DNA of 64,000 nt from Calothrix anomala FACHB-343 (GCF_014696435.1 NZ_JACJQG010000010.1:108576-172575); one strand, 5' to 3'; positions 9,075 to 18,701 are shown, numbered from the stretch's first letter. Program-made: numbers and translations. Notes: a model not told the origin generated them from the sequence alone.

Positions 9075-10226
9075 TTACTTTTTAACTTTGATTTTGGAAC
9101 TAACAAATTTGGTGGCATTGACAGCAACCGTAGCAGTTGTACTTGCTCCACCTGTAGCGATTCCTGCTGCAATTTCAGAGCCAAATGCTACTGTTTTACC
9201 TAATCCTGTCCAAACAGCTATTCCACCACCTGCGGCTAATGCAGATGCCAGGATAGGAGAAACTAACCCAACAAAAAGCAGAAATATCATCGGTTGATTT
9301 TGTTCGGAATTAGCGATAAGTTGTCCGCACAAACCAATAATCATGTTGAAACAAAGTTTCGCCATTCCAACGGTGAAATAACCAGTTAGCCAAGCGAAAA
9401 TAGGTTTTGCGCCAAAGGGGAGTAGCGAACCGCCTATTGCCAACGGGCCAAGTAGGGCAGTTAAAAGCATCGTGAATTCGATACCCCACTGGTAAGCGTT
9501 ATTGAGGGCGAGGAGGATGACTGCGACAAATCCGGTAATCATCGAACCGATTGTACTGGTGATAGTATTACCAATCTTTTCGGCGATTTGACCAGGGGAG
9601 AGATTTTCGAGCGCGTCTTTAGCATCAGATAAAGCCTGAAGTGGATTAAATTCCCAACTACCGCTATCGGGGGCTTCTCCTTTAAATAGATCGGGCGCAG
9701 AGGTTTTAAGTTCTGCTTCTGCTTGTTGCAAGCAGGTGATTGAATCTTGCGTGTTACCAGGGATGGAACGGCATCTTTCCATTGCCGCTCCTACTTGCTG
9801 CTGGAGGGCAATATTGCCGACTGCGCGGTTGAATGCTACTTCTAGGTTGGCTCCGGCAGCAGTAAATTCCAGGATGTCATTATTAACAGTATTAATGTAT
9901 CCCCGGATGGCGAGTGTTCCACTTCTGAGTAAAGTGCCATTGTTAGCTAGTAGTCCGATAACCAGAATGGGCCATATCCAACTGGAGAGAGCTTTCATAT
10001 CTTCTTGATTTATCCAGTTTTTGCCTAACTCAACCATAAACAGGGTGAGTGTAGCGATCGCAAAAAACTGACCAACTTTGCACATCGAGCCGTACAAGTT
10101 ACCGTTGAGGGTTTCTTGCCAAAGTTCATTGAAACCTTCTGCTACTAGTTGCGCTCCAGCTGACGCATTTTCTAAAATGTCTTGCCCGAAGAATGGGTCG
10201 GTTGCAATTACAAGATGTTCTAACAT
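9075..10226 (-). CDS. VirB6/TrbL-like polytopic inner-membrane protein
   Basis: A channel component with several membrane helices. Hydrophobic segments appear near residues 50-65, 85-100, 225-245, 255-275 and 290-350 (MITGFVAVILLALNNAYQWG; FTMLLTALLGPLAIGGSLLPFG; MIFLLFVGLVSPILASALAAGG). A soluble loop lies between about 110 and 220. The helix pattern, length (383) and position match VirB6/TrbL. The C-terminus is Ala/Thr-rich and basic. The short N-terminal region before the first helix is acidic and Gly/Ala-rich, with no clear signal peptide. Confidence 0.7.
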   Translation of the reverse strand: MLEHLVIATDPFFGQDILENASAGAQLVAEGFNELWQETLNGNLYGSMCKVGQFFAIATLTLFMVELGKNWINQEDMKALSSWIWPILVIGLLANNGTLLRSGTLAIRGYINTVNNDILEFTAAGANLEVAFNRAVGNIALQQQVGAAMERCRSIPGNTQDSITCLQQAEAELKTSAPDLFKGEAPDSGSWEFNPLQALSDAKDALENLSPGQIAEKIGNTITSTIGSMITGFVAVILLALNNAYQWGIEFTMLLTALLGPLAIGGSLLPFGAKPIFAWLTGYFTVGMAKLCFNMIIGLCGQLIANSEQNQPMIFLLFVGLVSPILASALAAGGGIAVWTGLGKTVAFGSEIAAGIATGGASTTATVAVNATKFVSSKIKVKK

Positions 10227-10251
10227 GGTCTGTATTATGTACCTGATAGAG

Positions 10252-10284
10252 AGTTGGTCATCTCTGCAATTGAGATGACCAACT
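10252..10284. repeat. Perfect 13-bp hairpin between the VirB5-like and VirB6-like genes
   Basis: AGTTGGTCATCTC (10252-10264) and GAGATGACCAACT (10272-10284) are perfectly complementary around a 7-nt loop. On the operon transcript no U-run follows, so a classical terminator is unlikely. An attenuator, RNA-processing site or mRNA-stability element inside the operon is more likely. Confidence 0.6.
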
Positions 10285-10296
10285 AATTAGGGTGAA

Positions 10297-11028
10297 TTAT
10301 TCACCTGCGGTAGTTTTGAGACTGCTAAACCCACTGATTTCGACATACTGGGCACTGATACCGTCCATCATCAGGTTTTGACGGCGGCGATCGCTTGCCC
10401 CTTGTTCGGCAAGTTGAGATAGCATCAGGTTAGTTTGCTGGGCATCGTGCCGTGTTTGCAGTCCGTCAATGCGAGATTGACCTAACATTGAGACAATTTG
10501 CGAGTTTTGGGCAGCAATGACCTTGAGGATGTTTTGTGAAGCATCCATTGGTTGTGCAGATTCTGCGAGTTCTTTGGCATCAGCTACAGTTTGTTCAGTT
10601 GCTTCTATCTCATTTTTGGTACGTTCCTGACCGACTTCCCCTAAGACGCTGGCGATTGTGGCGCGGGTGGTTTCTCTCTCCAGTTCGTTAGCTGCACTGA
10701 CCGCAGCTTCAACTGTGTTGCTTTCATTCCAGTTACCCTTGCTCTTGAGTTGCTCTTTGAGTTTTTCGGCTGAGTTGACTGGATCTGGCATATCCATACT
10801 GCCAGTCTGAATAGCAGTTTTAGCTTCGCCTTTCATCCCACCCCATTTATTAGTTCCTGAAGTGAGTTCCTTTTTGGTTTCCTCAAAATAGTTATTGAAT
10901 TTCCCTAAAACCTTGAAGAAATCGTCAATTGAAAAGGCATAACTAGGTGCTGTACCGAGCAAAGTAACCAGACCAATTATTGACCCGATTATTACTCCTT
11001 TCTTAGTAAACTTGAATTTTGGTTTCAT
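10297..11028 (-). CDS. VirB5-like secreted minor pilin candidate
   Basis: A classical signal peptide is visible: KFTKKGVIIGSIIGLVTLLG then a TAPSYAF cleavage region, using the ATG at 11028 rather than the upstream TTG at 11052. The mature protein is about 215 residues, helical, Glu/Lys/Gln-rich and predicted coiled-coil (DAQQTNLMLSQLAEQG), as in VirB5/TraC-type pilus-tip proteins. The position between VirB4 and VirB6 homologues is canonical for VirB5. There is no enzymatic motif. Confidence 0.6.
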   Translation of the reverse strand: MKPKFKFTKKGVIIGSIIGLVTLLGTAPSYAFSIDDFFKVLGKFNNYFEETKKELTSGTNKWGGMKGEAKTAIQTGSMDMPDPVNSAEKLKEQLKSKGNWNESNTVEAAVSAANELERETTRATIASVLGEVGQERTKNEIEATEQTVADAKELAESAQPMDASQNILKVIAAQNSQIVSMLGQSRIDGLQTRHDAQQTNLMLSQLAEQGASDRRRQNLMMDGISAQYVEISGFSSLKTTAGE

Positions 11029-11140
11029 ACTTTTGGTGGATAAAATAATCAATGTGGCAATTAAATTTAAGCCACTTGTTTATGAGTTATTGATTCTTAT
11101 TTTTATAAATCCAGACTATTCTTAGGTTTTCTTCTATAAT

Positions 11141-13969
11141 TTATGCTGACTTTAATTGCTGATTGTTATTGTTATCCAGTAATTGTTGTGCTTCTTGACT
11201 TAACTCATCTCCCCGAAGCATTTGTATGTAGCTTTCTGTAAATCTCACCATACCCAGCATTGGATTATCCGCATATTTATTGAGAAATAGAGTGCGTAAT
11301 TCTTGCTCATTCGGGTTATTTGCTACTGCTGCAAGTAAGCAATAAGCAGGATAATACCTACAGAAAGTAAGTTTGCCATTATCGTCAAGTAACCACTGTG
11401 AATAAATACTTTCACGTTTTGGAAAGAATGCTTCGGTACTATTGCGTGAGATAATTTCATAAGGATATTTAAATCTATTCACAAATGGGTCAACTGCCGA
11501 TGTTTGAATCCGACCGATCAGGCGGGTTGTGATGTTAGCGAATATCTTGGCAGCAGACTTACTTTGGAAAATACTTTCTGGTTCTTGGGCAGATAAAATT
11601 ACACGTATACCTGCTTTTGCACCGTTAGCGCAAAGTCTACCAATTAGCTCGGCTATGCTCTCAAAATTGAATAAAATTGGTGCTTCATCTAAGAAAAATA
11701 TTGATACTTTAGATGATAAAGCTCTACGTAAGGCTGCGGAATAGGCACTAAGGGCAAGGACTGCGGCATCGGCTTCACTCCCAAGCGATCGCAGTGCGAA
11801 TACAAGCAATCGAGCATCAGTTCTAAAGCTAGATGGATTGGCGATTGATTGCCCAACTCGTGAATTTAACCAGAACTTTAATCGCAATCTGATTTGGTCA
11901 AGGGCATCGAGAATTTCTTTACTATTATTGGTGATGGAATCGAGCTTGATAAATCCAGGCGAACAATAATTATAGAAATCTTTAAGTGTGGGAATATCTG
12001 CCCATTCAGGTGTTCCCAGTCCATTTTCTAATGCTAGTTTATATCGAAGTTTGATATCTTCATCGTTGTAAAAAGTTTCAATTGTGATTGTAATGATACT
12101 TTCAATATTTGATACCGTTGTCGGACTTACCCCTACAGGATTTGTCCCTAACACCATTATCATTAATGTGGATTTCAAGAATTCCTTGAAATCGGTCATT
12201 CTCTCTTTAATAACTTCAGGTTCATATCCCCTTAAATCAGGTAATTCAAATAGATTGTTTGATTCTTTACTAATATCGAAATACGCCCCTTCCTCTCCCA
12301 TAAATTTGGTGTAGTCAGTAAACGTGCTAGTACCATCGGGTTTGGGATAATCAAGTGCAATTACAGGAATATTTTGAGCTAAGGCAGGTGTTAATAGACC
12401 TGCTACTAAGACAGATTTACCCGCACGAGTAGTACCAAAAATGGCAAGATTTTTGTGCTGCTTGTACAAGTCAAGATGTACTGGAGTTCCTCCCTCTTCA
12501 GCAATTAGCTCAAACCCAGATTTATCTCCTGTAGCTGTTCTGACTATCGGCATGAGTCCGGGAACTTCTGATGAGAAATAAGGCAGGCGACGGTTAAAGG
12601 GTCTTGTAAGTAGGTTTTCCCAAACAACAGGTACACATTGTAACCATGTTTTCCAGGCATACTCGATTTCTCGATCAACTACAGCAGGGCGTAAGAAGCA
12701 GCTAGAAAGGTATTGACAAGCTTCATCAAGTTTTTGACGACTGTGACTATGGACACAAAAAACAACAGCAGTATGAATTGGGAGACTGCCTCTGAGGATA
12801 GTTTCTTGTGCCTTAACTGCTTCCTCAATGTTCATATTGGCTTTTACGTCAATTGACCCCTTCTCTGAAGACATGGCACTGGAGGTAATTGACTGTTTGG
12901 TAATCCGTTGCAGAGCAGTTTTGGCAAGTCCCTGGTTGGCTTTAGATAGCTGGCAGATAATCTCGGTGTCGGAGATTTTTTCTTTAGATATTACCTCCCA
13001 GAGATATCGAAGCTGGGCATATTCGTCTACCCAGCCTTGGGGCTTTTCGCTAAACTGAAGAACACCGATATATTTGTCTTGCAGTCTTACCCAGCTGCGA
13101 TCAAGAAACGGGACAGATTTTTCATTCTCCAGCATCAGGTGGCGAATGTGGAAATCGCTAGTTTGAACTTCTCGAAGTCCCTCTTCATCTAATATGAGGG
13201 GATTGGGAATTTTAGGCGCATCGCTACGGTTAAATTGACTCCAAAGAATTGACCATATTTCCTCACTCGTGATTGCTCGTACTGAAAGCCCCATCGAGTT
13301 TGTCAAAAGTTGTTCCCACCGTTGAAATCCAGAGGTAAAACTATCCCGTAAAATTGTTTCGATTCTTTCTTGCCGAACACCGTGAATTTGTCCAGTAAAT
13401 TGGAACCAGGCATTTTGCAATTGTTTGATAGTTTTTTCAATTGCATCATTTGAGCGACTGTCTTCAGAAGCTAGGACACTATAGGTACACCAGAAACGTA
13501 AAAACTTATTTTTACGAGTTCCCGCTTTAGTGAGTTCTCTTGTTCGCAGACGTTCCGATCGCACTAATAAAGTTAGTTGCTCTAGGTCGCATTGATCCTC
13601 TATCTTTTTTAGTTCCTGCTGCCGGAGAAAATCATCAGTGAACGAACCAAGATGAATTGTTAAGGTTTCGCGTTCGGGAAGTTCTTTGAGTCCGCCCTCA
13701 ATATTTTCAAAAATCGGGAGAATCTGTTCTTCTGGTAAAGATGAGTGAATTCCCTGTACGTCGAAGCAGAACTTAATTTGAATATCTTCTTTTTTCTGGA
13801 GGATGAGTGCGCCGATATCTCTACGACCAGCAAGCGAGATACTTGCAATCCCGGCTAAATGAGTAATATCCTCGAACGGTGTCAGATTTTTGACAACACC
13901 TAATTGTTCGATATCGAGGGATTTTTTACCAATTTTGTCCTTTGTTTTCGTGAAGACGGTCGAACTCAT
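11141..13969 (-). CDS. virB4: VirB4/TraC-type T4SS ATPase
   Basis: The conserved energy-coupling ATPase of type IV secretion. The N-terminal half (about 1-450) is the VirB4 N-domain. Walker A FGTTRAGKS lies near residues 511-519, Walker B VSIFFLDEAPILFNFE near 760-775, then the ANITTRLIGRIQTSAVDPF region and a C-terminal helical end. At 942 residues it is within the VirB4/TraC range. The ATG at 13969 is a clear start. It is the most reliable assignment in the locus and anchors the reading of its smaller neighbours. Confidence 0.9.
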   Translation of the reverse strand: MSSTVFTKTKDKIGKKSLDIEQLGVVKNLTPFEDITHLAGIASISLAGRRDIGALILQKKEDIQIKFCFDVQGIHSSLPEEQILPIFENIEGGLKELPERETLTIHLGSFTDDFLRQQELKKIEDQCDLEQLTLLVRSERLRTRELTKAGTRKNKFLRFWCTYSVLASEDSRSNDAIEKTIKQLQNAWFQFTGQIHGVRQERIETILRDSFTSGFQRWEQLLTNSMGLSVRAITSEEIWSILWSQFNRSDAPKIPNPLILDEEGLREVQTSDFHIRHLMLENEKSVPFLDRSWVRLQDKYIGVLQFSEKPQGWVDEYAQLRYLWEVISKEKISDTEIICQLSKANQGLAKTALQRITKQSITSSAMSSEKGSIDVKANMNIEEAVKAQETILRGSLPIHTAVVFCVHSHSRQKLDEACQYLSSCFLRPAVVDREIEYAWKTWLQCVPVVWENLLTRPFNRRLPYFSSEVPGLMPIVRTATGDKSGFELIAEEGGTPVHLDLYKQHKNLAIFGTTRAGKSVLVAGLLTPALAQNIPVIALDYPKPDGTSTFTDYTKFMGEEGAYFDISKESNNLFELPDLRGYEPEVIKERMTDFKEFLKSTLMIMVLGTNPVGVSPTTVSNIESIITITIETFYNDEDIKLRYKLALENGLGTPEWADIPTLKDFYNYCSPGFIKLDSITNNSKEILDALDQIRLRLKFWLNSRVGQSIANPSSFRTDARLLVFALRSLGSEADAAVLALSAYSAALRRALSSKVSIFFLDEAPILFNFESIAELIGRLCANGAKAGIRVILSAQEPESIFQSKSAAKIFANITTRLIGRIQTSAVDPFVNRFKYPYEIISRNSTEAFFPKRESIYSQWLLDDNGKLTFCRYYPAYCLLAAVANNPNEQELRTLFLNKYADNPMLGMVRFTESYIQMLRGDELSQEAQQLLDNNNNQQLKSA

Positions 13970-14011
13970 AGCCTGTAGTTTCGTTCGGTGATATTTTTTA
14001 CTTGAGTAGCT

Positions 14012-14347
14012 TTATCTGTGTTTTTTCAGCTGGTGCTTTTTCTGGGATTGAGGTTGTAGAGGATTAACGAGAGAAACAAAAGGTTTATAGCCACGGGTGA
14101 TGCGCGGCGTGCCGACAAACTTACCCAAAAAAGCTTTGTTGGAACTTACCGTCCACCAGGTTGCCCATCCCCAAGCAGTTACAATTCCAGTTGCCAGCCA
14201 GGAAGCTTGCATAAAACCCTTGACTACCATGTAGGAGATGAGAGCGATCGCACTCCAAGGAACAATTTGGTCGGCGGGGAATGGCCCAAGGCGTGGTTGT
14301 TCTCCTAATACGCGGTTGACAGTACGAAATTCCCGTTCTCTGGCCAT
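14012..14347 (-). CDS. VirB3-like small inner-membrane protein
   Basis: About 111 residues from the ATG at 14347 (an upstream TTG at 14362 is less likely). A short N-terminus (MAREREFRTVNRVLG) precedes two close hydrophobic segments (IVPWSAIALISYMVVKGF; ASWLATGIVTAWGWATWW) and a basic tail (QPQSQKKHQLKKHR). VirB3/TraL proteins have this size and topology and are encoded immediately before virB4, as here. The call is from topology and synteny. Confidence 0.6.
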   Translation of the reverse strand: MAREREFRTVNRVLGEQPRLGPFPADQIVPWSAIALISYMVVKGFMQASWLATGIVTAWGWATWWTVSSNKAFLGKFVGTPRITRGYKPFVSLVNPLQPQSQKKHQLKKHR

Positions 14348-14440
14348 TATTACGAAAGACAAAAGTCAGTTTTTGAAATCTTGATGAGTGGCACTTGTGG
14401 AAGTGTGCCACTCGTGGTGGCTTTTTTGACGAGTGAAGTA

Positions 14441-15040
14441 TCAGCCTGTTACCAGTCCTGCAAGCAAGTCTCCGACTACAACTGTGAGGGCAACGATAAT
14501 TGGTGTACGGGCGATCGTTTGCCAATCTTCGTCGTTTCTGGCTGCTTGAACAACCCTAATAAGACCAATACCCAGGTAAATTAGGAACAAACCGCGCAGT
14601 ACCGCAAATACGTACCTAATAATATCTTCATTGACACCAGTAAAGTATTCTGTGAAGAAGTCCTCTGCGTTTTGCATGAACTGGGCATTTGCGGGTGCAG
14701 TGGCGATATCCAACATAAATACTACACCTACCAAGCAGAACAGAACAGTATAAATATTGATGCCATACTTGCGCTGCCATTTTTCAAAGTTGGAAAGTAG
14801 CAAGTTTGCTTCCTTGGGTAGTAACGCTACGATGCCAGTTCCAAACGCGAGTGATGCCATCACCATGTGGTGGAGTGAGATATCTGCAATCATCAAACCA
14901 GTACCAACTGCCATTAGTCCGGCGATGCTAGCGTTCTCTTTCCAGTTGCGCTTTTTGCGACGGGTGGAAGCGGGGTATCCGTATTCTTCGTGGGAAGGAA
15001 CGCGATCGCTACCAAAATCAGATTCGTAGTCTGTTCTCAT
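14441..15040 (-). CDS. VirB2-like pilin precursor candidate, first gene of the transfer operon
   Basis: 199 residues: a basic cytoplasmic N-terminus, a membrane region (about 38-75), a third hydrophobic segment ending in a signal-peptidase-like ATAPANAQ site near 120, and then a short mature part with two helices (YVFAVLRGLFLIYLGIGLI; PIIVALTVVVGDLLAGLVTG). The last part matches VirB2/TraA pilins, which are cleaved from a long leader and have two helices. The extra N-terminal membrane region is unusual for a plain pilin. It sits at the head of the VirB series and its promoter should be in 15041-15411. Confidence 0.55.
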   Translation of the reverse strand: MRTDYESDFGSDRVPSHEEYGYPASTRRKKRNWKENASIAGLMAVGTGLMIADISLHHMVMASLAFGTGIVALLPKEANLLLSNFEKWQRKYGINIYTVLFCLVGVVFMLDIATAPANAQFMQNAEDFFTEYFTGVNEDIIRYVFAVLRGLFLIYLGIGLIRVVQAARNDEDWQTIARTPIIVALTVVVGDLLAGLVTG

Positions 15041-15304
15041 AAAAAGATTATTTCAGAAATTAGTGGATGAAACTTTGTAGAGTAACTAAGGTCGAAACAC
15101 TGCTTTTTACCAAAGTTTTGATTGGAGTAAATATCTGCTCCAACTTCTCACTTGTGGAATTATTTTATGGGATTAATAACCGTAAAATCATCTAAAAATT
15201 TTCTATTTTTAGACACTATGTTTTTCAGTAAATCATTCAGTAAAAACTCAGACAAATTTGCTTGACAACTTCCAATAATTAAATCAGTGATTGATTTCAT
15301 AATG

Positions 15305-15339
15305 TTTGACCCCCGATATAAGCTATATCGGGGGTCAAA
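15305..15339. promoter_or_regulatory. Perfect 16-bp inverted repeat in the gap upstream of the transfer operon
   Basis: TTTGACCCCCGATATA (15305-15320) and TATATCGGGGGTCAAA (15324-15339) form a perfect palindrome with a 3-nt centre. It lies in the 371-bp gap (15041-15411) between the 3' end of the DUF192 gene and the start of the VirB2-like gene, both on the minus strand. No U-run follows on either strand, so an operator or stability hairpin is at least as likely as a terminator. The rest of the gap shows no gene. Confidence 0.55.
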
Positions 15340-15411
15340 GATTGATATATGAGGTAGCGTAATTACGGTTGTTTACCGCTAGGTTGCTGTGATTGATCAA
15401 CTCTCTGTCAA

Positions 15412-15978
15412 CTAATTCTGCGTTTTATTTGTATTGAAATCGAGTTGTATTTTCTTACCTACTTTGAGATTGAGGGTTTTAGTACTGTTAGCAGGTAATT
15501 CAATAACCTGGTTAACAGGATAGACTGAATCGTACTTAGGACAGGTTTTGGTTTTGCAAGGGGGAGCTGCTTCTACGATTGATTTGATAACTCCATCTTG
15601 GAGGAATATCATATCTAAAGGAATATACGTATCCTTCATCCAAAGTTTAACTTTTTCAGGTTTGTTGAGGACAAATAACATTCCGTGATTTTCAGGAATC
15701 GAATTACGAAATTTGAGTCCGTGGGCATATTCCTTTCTATCGTCTGCTAATTCGAGTTGAACTGTTTGATTGTTACTGGTAAAGGTTGCGCCAATAGGTA
15801 AATACTGGGGCTGGCGAGTCCAAAAGTATAGCGGTAGGGGTGAGAGGGCAGCAGTAAAACCAGCAATCGGCCCAACAAATTTGATAAATTTGATGAATTT
15901 GTAAAATAGGCTTTTTTCTGGATTTTGTGCTTGTTTAGTTTGAATGTTGGTTTGAGCAGTTTGTCTTGTGACTTCCAT
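15412..15978 (-). CDS. DUF192 family membrane-anchored protein
   Basis: The start at the ATG at 15978 (MEVTRQTAQTNIQ) is preferred over the TTG at 16020. One N-terminal hydrophobic segment (about residues 30-52) precedes a DUF192 domain with the diagnostic core HGLKFRNSIPENHGMLFVL, then KVKLWMKDTYIPLDMIFL and VIELPANSTKTLNLKVG. DUF192 is a small beta-barrel domain of unknown function, often exported. A CKTKTCPKY segment carries two cysteines. It sits at the upstream side of the transfer operon and is separated from it by the 15305 inverted repeat. Confidence 0.8.
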   Translation of the reverse strand: MEVTRQTAQTNIQTKQAQNPEKSLFYKFIKFIKFVGPIAGFTAALSPLPLYFWTRQPQYLPIGATFTSNNQTVQLELADDRKEYAHGLKFRNSIPENHGMLFVLNKPEKVKLWMKDTYIPLDMIFLQDGVIKSIVEAAPPCKTKTCPKYDSVYPVNQVIELPANSTKTLNLKVGKKIQLDFNTNKTQN

Positions 15979-16102
15979 AGTTTTAGATAAATAAAGTAAT
16001 AGAGTGGTTAAAAATGGCAAGCATTATGAACAGTTGAAATGTTTTGGTTACATTTGCTTTCGTCCAAACATGATGAAACTTTGAATTGATTTATGAAGTG
16101 TG

Positions 16103-17740
16103 CTAGCTAAAAATATCAATGTTGCCAACAGCAAATTTGCTTTCGTCTAGGGGACTACTAGGTAAAGCTTGTTGGTCAGCTTTGTTACGCATCGATTCGA
16201 CTCTATCGGCTTCGCGGATGGCAAGCGGGTTAATCTGCCGGCGTTCTTCTAGTAATGCCTCGATTGTTAGTTCGAGTGTGGGGAGTTGGCTTTCTGAGTA
16301 AGTATCTTCTGTTATGGTTTCGCAGAATATCGTACTAGCGGCGCGTTCTACAATTGTTTGGATTTCTGCACCTACACAGCGATTAGTGGCTTTAAGAATT
16401 CTCCGCCACTGTTCTTCACTCCAGGGGTCGCCGCCATTGCGAAAGCGTTCGTCAAACCGGGCAGCGTGCAGTTTGAAGATACTATATCTTTCCCCATTAT
16501 TGGGCAAGTCTACTTTAAATAAATAGTCAAACCGTCCAGCACGGGTGAGTTCGGGTGGCAGCCATTCCATGCGGTTAACTGACGCAATGACCAGTACATC
16601 TGACGTGCGTTCTTGCATCCACGTCAACAGCTGACCAGCCAGTCGTTTGGCGAGGTCATCATCCCCGGCGAAGCCTTTATCAAAGTCGTCGAAATACAAA
16701 ATTACTTGATTGAGCCTATCTGCCAGTCGCAACAAGCGTTTGAGTTTCATTTCTGCTTGGTTGCCAAAACTTCTAAAGTTGCCCCAATCGACCATGATGA
16801 GGGGAATACCCATGTTCTGGGAACAGGCTTTTGCTGAGTGTGATTTTCCCGTCCCCGGTGGCCCCACAAGCATAATCCCCTTGGGTACGCGCAGATTGTA
16901 TTGTTTGGCACGCGGAGTAAGCAATCGCTTGAACTTTTTGAATGACTGCTGCATGAGTTCTAACCCCCCAAGTTGTACTTTTGGTGGAGGTAAGAATTCG
17001 ATGTCATACAAGCGGTTGAGCAGTTGAATTTTTTTTGCTAGTAGAAGCTTTGCTATCTCACTGGAATTTCCTAAGTCATGATTTTTCCTAATATCGGTTA
17101 GGCAAGAAATAATATCAGAAATATACAGACCACCACTAGCTTTAGCAATTTCTAAATAGTCTTGTTCAGTATAAATTAAAGGAAATAAATTACTGCTAAT
17201 TAAACTAGCAATAATTTCTTTTGTATCTGGTAATTCTTGACTCCAAAGGGGGATTTCTGCTGCTATTTCGCTTGCTAACTCGGCATTGGCTCCTAGTAAT
17301 ATGGTATTCTTATCACTATTGTTTGTATGAAATTTTAGATTAATTAGCGATGACTTAATCCATTCTGATAGAAGAACAAATTCAGTATCTTTAGTTATGC
17401 TTTCTTGTAAACAAGGAAAAATATTCTCAACTATTAATACTCCAGTGCCAGAATAAACCCTCCAAAAATTGAGTACTTGAAAATAGTCTTCTGTATTTTG
17501 TTTGATAGAAGGTTTATAGTCATTACACTCTTGAAAAATAAGATTATTTTCGGTGCTGACGACCAATTCTTTAATACTGTCCTCGCTTAAATTCCATATA
17601 TAGACTTTTTTACCTACTTGCTGACAGGAAGTAGTAATACGAATGAGGAAGCGGTGGCGTTCTTGGAGGGGGGATTCACAGGCGATGATTGGATAATTGT
17701 CCGCAAGCAGGTCTTCTAGATACTCAAAGCTAGACTTCAT
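16103..17740 (-). CDS. AAA ATPase of the Ycf46/FtsH-like type
   Basis: The N-terminal 260 residues form a Ycf46-like region. The AAA module follows: Walker A GPPGTGKSHSAKA near residue 295, Walker B VILYFDDFDKGF near 355, sensor-1 DVLVIASVNRMEWLPPEL, and the arginine-finger region RAGRFDYLFKVDLP. There is no zinc protease motif, so it is not an FtsH protease. The ATG at 17740 (MKSSFEYLEDLL) is preferred to a TTG at 17770. It lies upstream of the T4SS genes on the same strand. Whether it serves transfer or is an independent remodelling ATPase cannot be told. It is not a VirB11. Confidence 0.8.
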   Translation of the reverse strand: MKSSFEYLEDLLADNYPIIACESPLQERHRFLIRITTSCQQVGKKVYIWNLSEDSIKELVVSTENNLIFQECNDYKPSIKQNTEDYFQVLNFWRVYSGTGVLIVENIFPCLQESITKDTEFVLLSEWIKSSLINLKFHTNNSDKNTILLGANAELASEIAAEIPLWSQELPDTKEIIASLISSNLFPLIYTEQDYLEIAKASGGLYISDIISCLTDIRKNHDLGNSSEIAKLLLAKKIQLLNRLYDIEFLPPPKVQLGGLELMQQSFKKFKRLLTPRAKQYNLRVPKGIMLVGPPGTGKSHSAKACSQNMGIPLIMVDWGNFRSFGNQAEMKLKRLLRLADRLNQVILYFDDFDKGFAGDDDLAKRLAGQLLTWMQERTSDVLVIASVNRMEWLPPELTRAGRFDYLFKVDLPNNGERYSIFKLHAARFDERFRNGGDPWSEEQWRRILKATNRCVGAEIQTIVERAASTIFCETITEDTYSESQLPTLELTIEALLEERRQINPLAIREADRVESMRNKADQQALPSSPLDESKFAVGNIDIFS

Positions 17741-17939
17741 CTTAATTGCTTGTAGCGTAATCAGAAGCAATCTTATCTAGAAGGGATGCTGTACGATAAC
17801 TGATAATTTTCTAATTTCTAAATCCAAAAAATTAGAAAAAAGTTGGTTTCTTTTCAGTATTTTGTTGATTGTGTAATGGTGTTGTGAATTTAGATAATTG
17901 CCAAGAGTTCTGATTTTCCAAGTTTTTCGATTTTCAGTT

Positions 17940-18518
17940 ATGGCCAAAACACCGGAATATCCAATCGTTGTTATTCCAGAGTTAGTTAAAGACAAAAAAC
18001 AGTTTACCCCTTTAGTTTTTCCGTCTGGGCAGGGAGATGCACCAATTGGGGCAAGTGAGGGGCTGTTTGAAAATGTTCTCAAACATTATTTTGGTGAAAT
18101 TGTTTCTCCTCAGCAGGTGATGTTTCCACCAGGGCATCAACTACCATTTACGGCTGATTTTCTGTTGATTGAACCAAATACTGGCTTACACATAGACTTG
18201 GAGGTTGATGAACCTATCTCATTTGCGACTGGGAAGCCCACTCACTGTATCGGCGATGATGACTATAGAAACAAGTGTTTTGTCGATGCAAACTGGCTGG
18301 TTATCCGCTTTGCAGAAGAACAAGTCTCATCTCAGCCAGAACGCTGCGCTCGATTTATCGCTGGTGCGATCGCCCAACTAACAGATAATAATACTTATCG
18401 CCAGAAGCTACTTCATGTAGAGAAAGTTACTCCTATGCGTCAGTGGTCTGCGCGTCAAGCTTCCAGATTAAAGAAAAGTGATTACCGCCAAGGCTATCTT
18501 GGCCAGAGAAGAAACTAA
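17940..18518 (+). CDS. Nuclease-like (DUF559/PD-(D/E)XK-type) hypothetical protein
   Basis: 192 residues from the ATG at 17940. The central block FTADFLLIEPNTGLHIDLEVDEP followed by CFVDANWLVIRFAEEQV resembles the D...ExD/VxRF core of small PD-(D/E)XK proteins such as DUF559 (Vsr-like). The C-terminus is basic (SRLKKSDYRQGYLGQRRN), consistent with nucleic-acid binding. It is divergent from the AAA gene. An inactive relative is possible, because the usual K after ExE is not obvious. Confidence 0.5.
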   Translation: MAKTPEYPIVVIPELVKDKKQFTPLVFPSGQGDAPIGASEGLFENVLKHYFGEIVSPQQVMFPPGHQLPFTADFLLIEPNTGLHIDLEVDEPISFATGKPTHCIGDDDYRNKCFVDANWLVIRFAEEQVSSQPERCARFIAGAIAQLTDNNTYRQKLLHVEKVTPMRQWSARQASRLKKSDYRQGYLGQRRN

Positions 18519-18701
18519 AGATATAAAAAAATATTCAATAGACAATTTGCTGAAAGCGATTAGCGTTCATCAGTTTTGAAATTTATCGGTTAGGGTTTTG
18601 TTTTAAGATTTTTGGTGGGCCGATCGCAAAGATCATCAAGTTGAGTTGTTAAGCTAAGCAGCAAAAACAATTTAATATCAGTTCAACTTGGTAGTTATAT
18701 A

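Noticed and set aside
16103-17740. VirB11-type transfer ATPase
   Set aside because: The motifs are of the AAA/Ycf46 kind with sensor-1 and arginine finger, not the PulE/VirB11 His and Asp boxes.
17777-18082. 101-codon minus-strand frame
   Set aside because: It overlaps the start of the nuclease-like gene and shows no protein-like pattern; a shadow frame.
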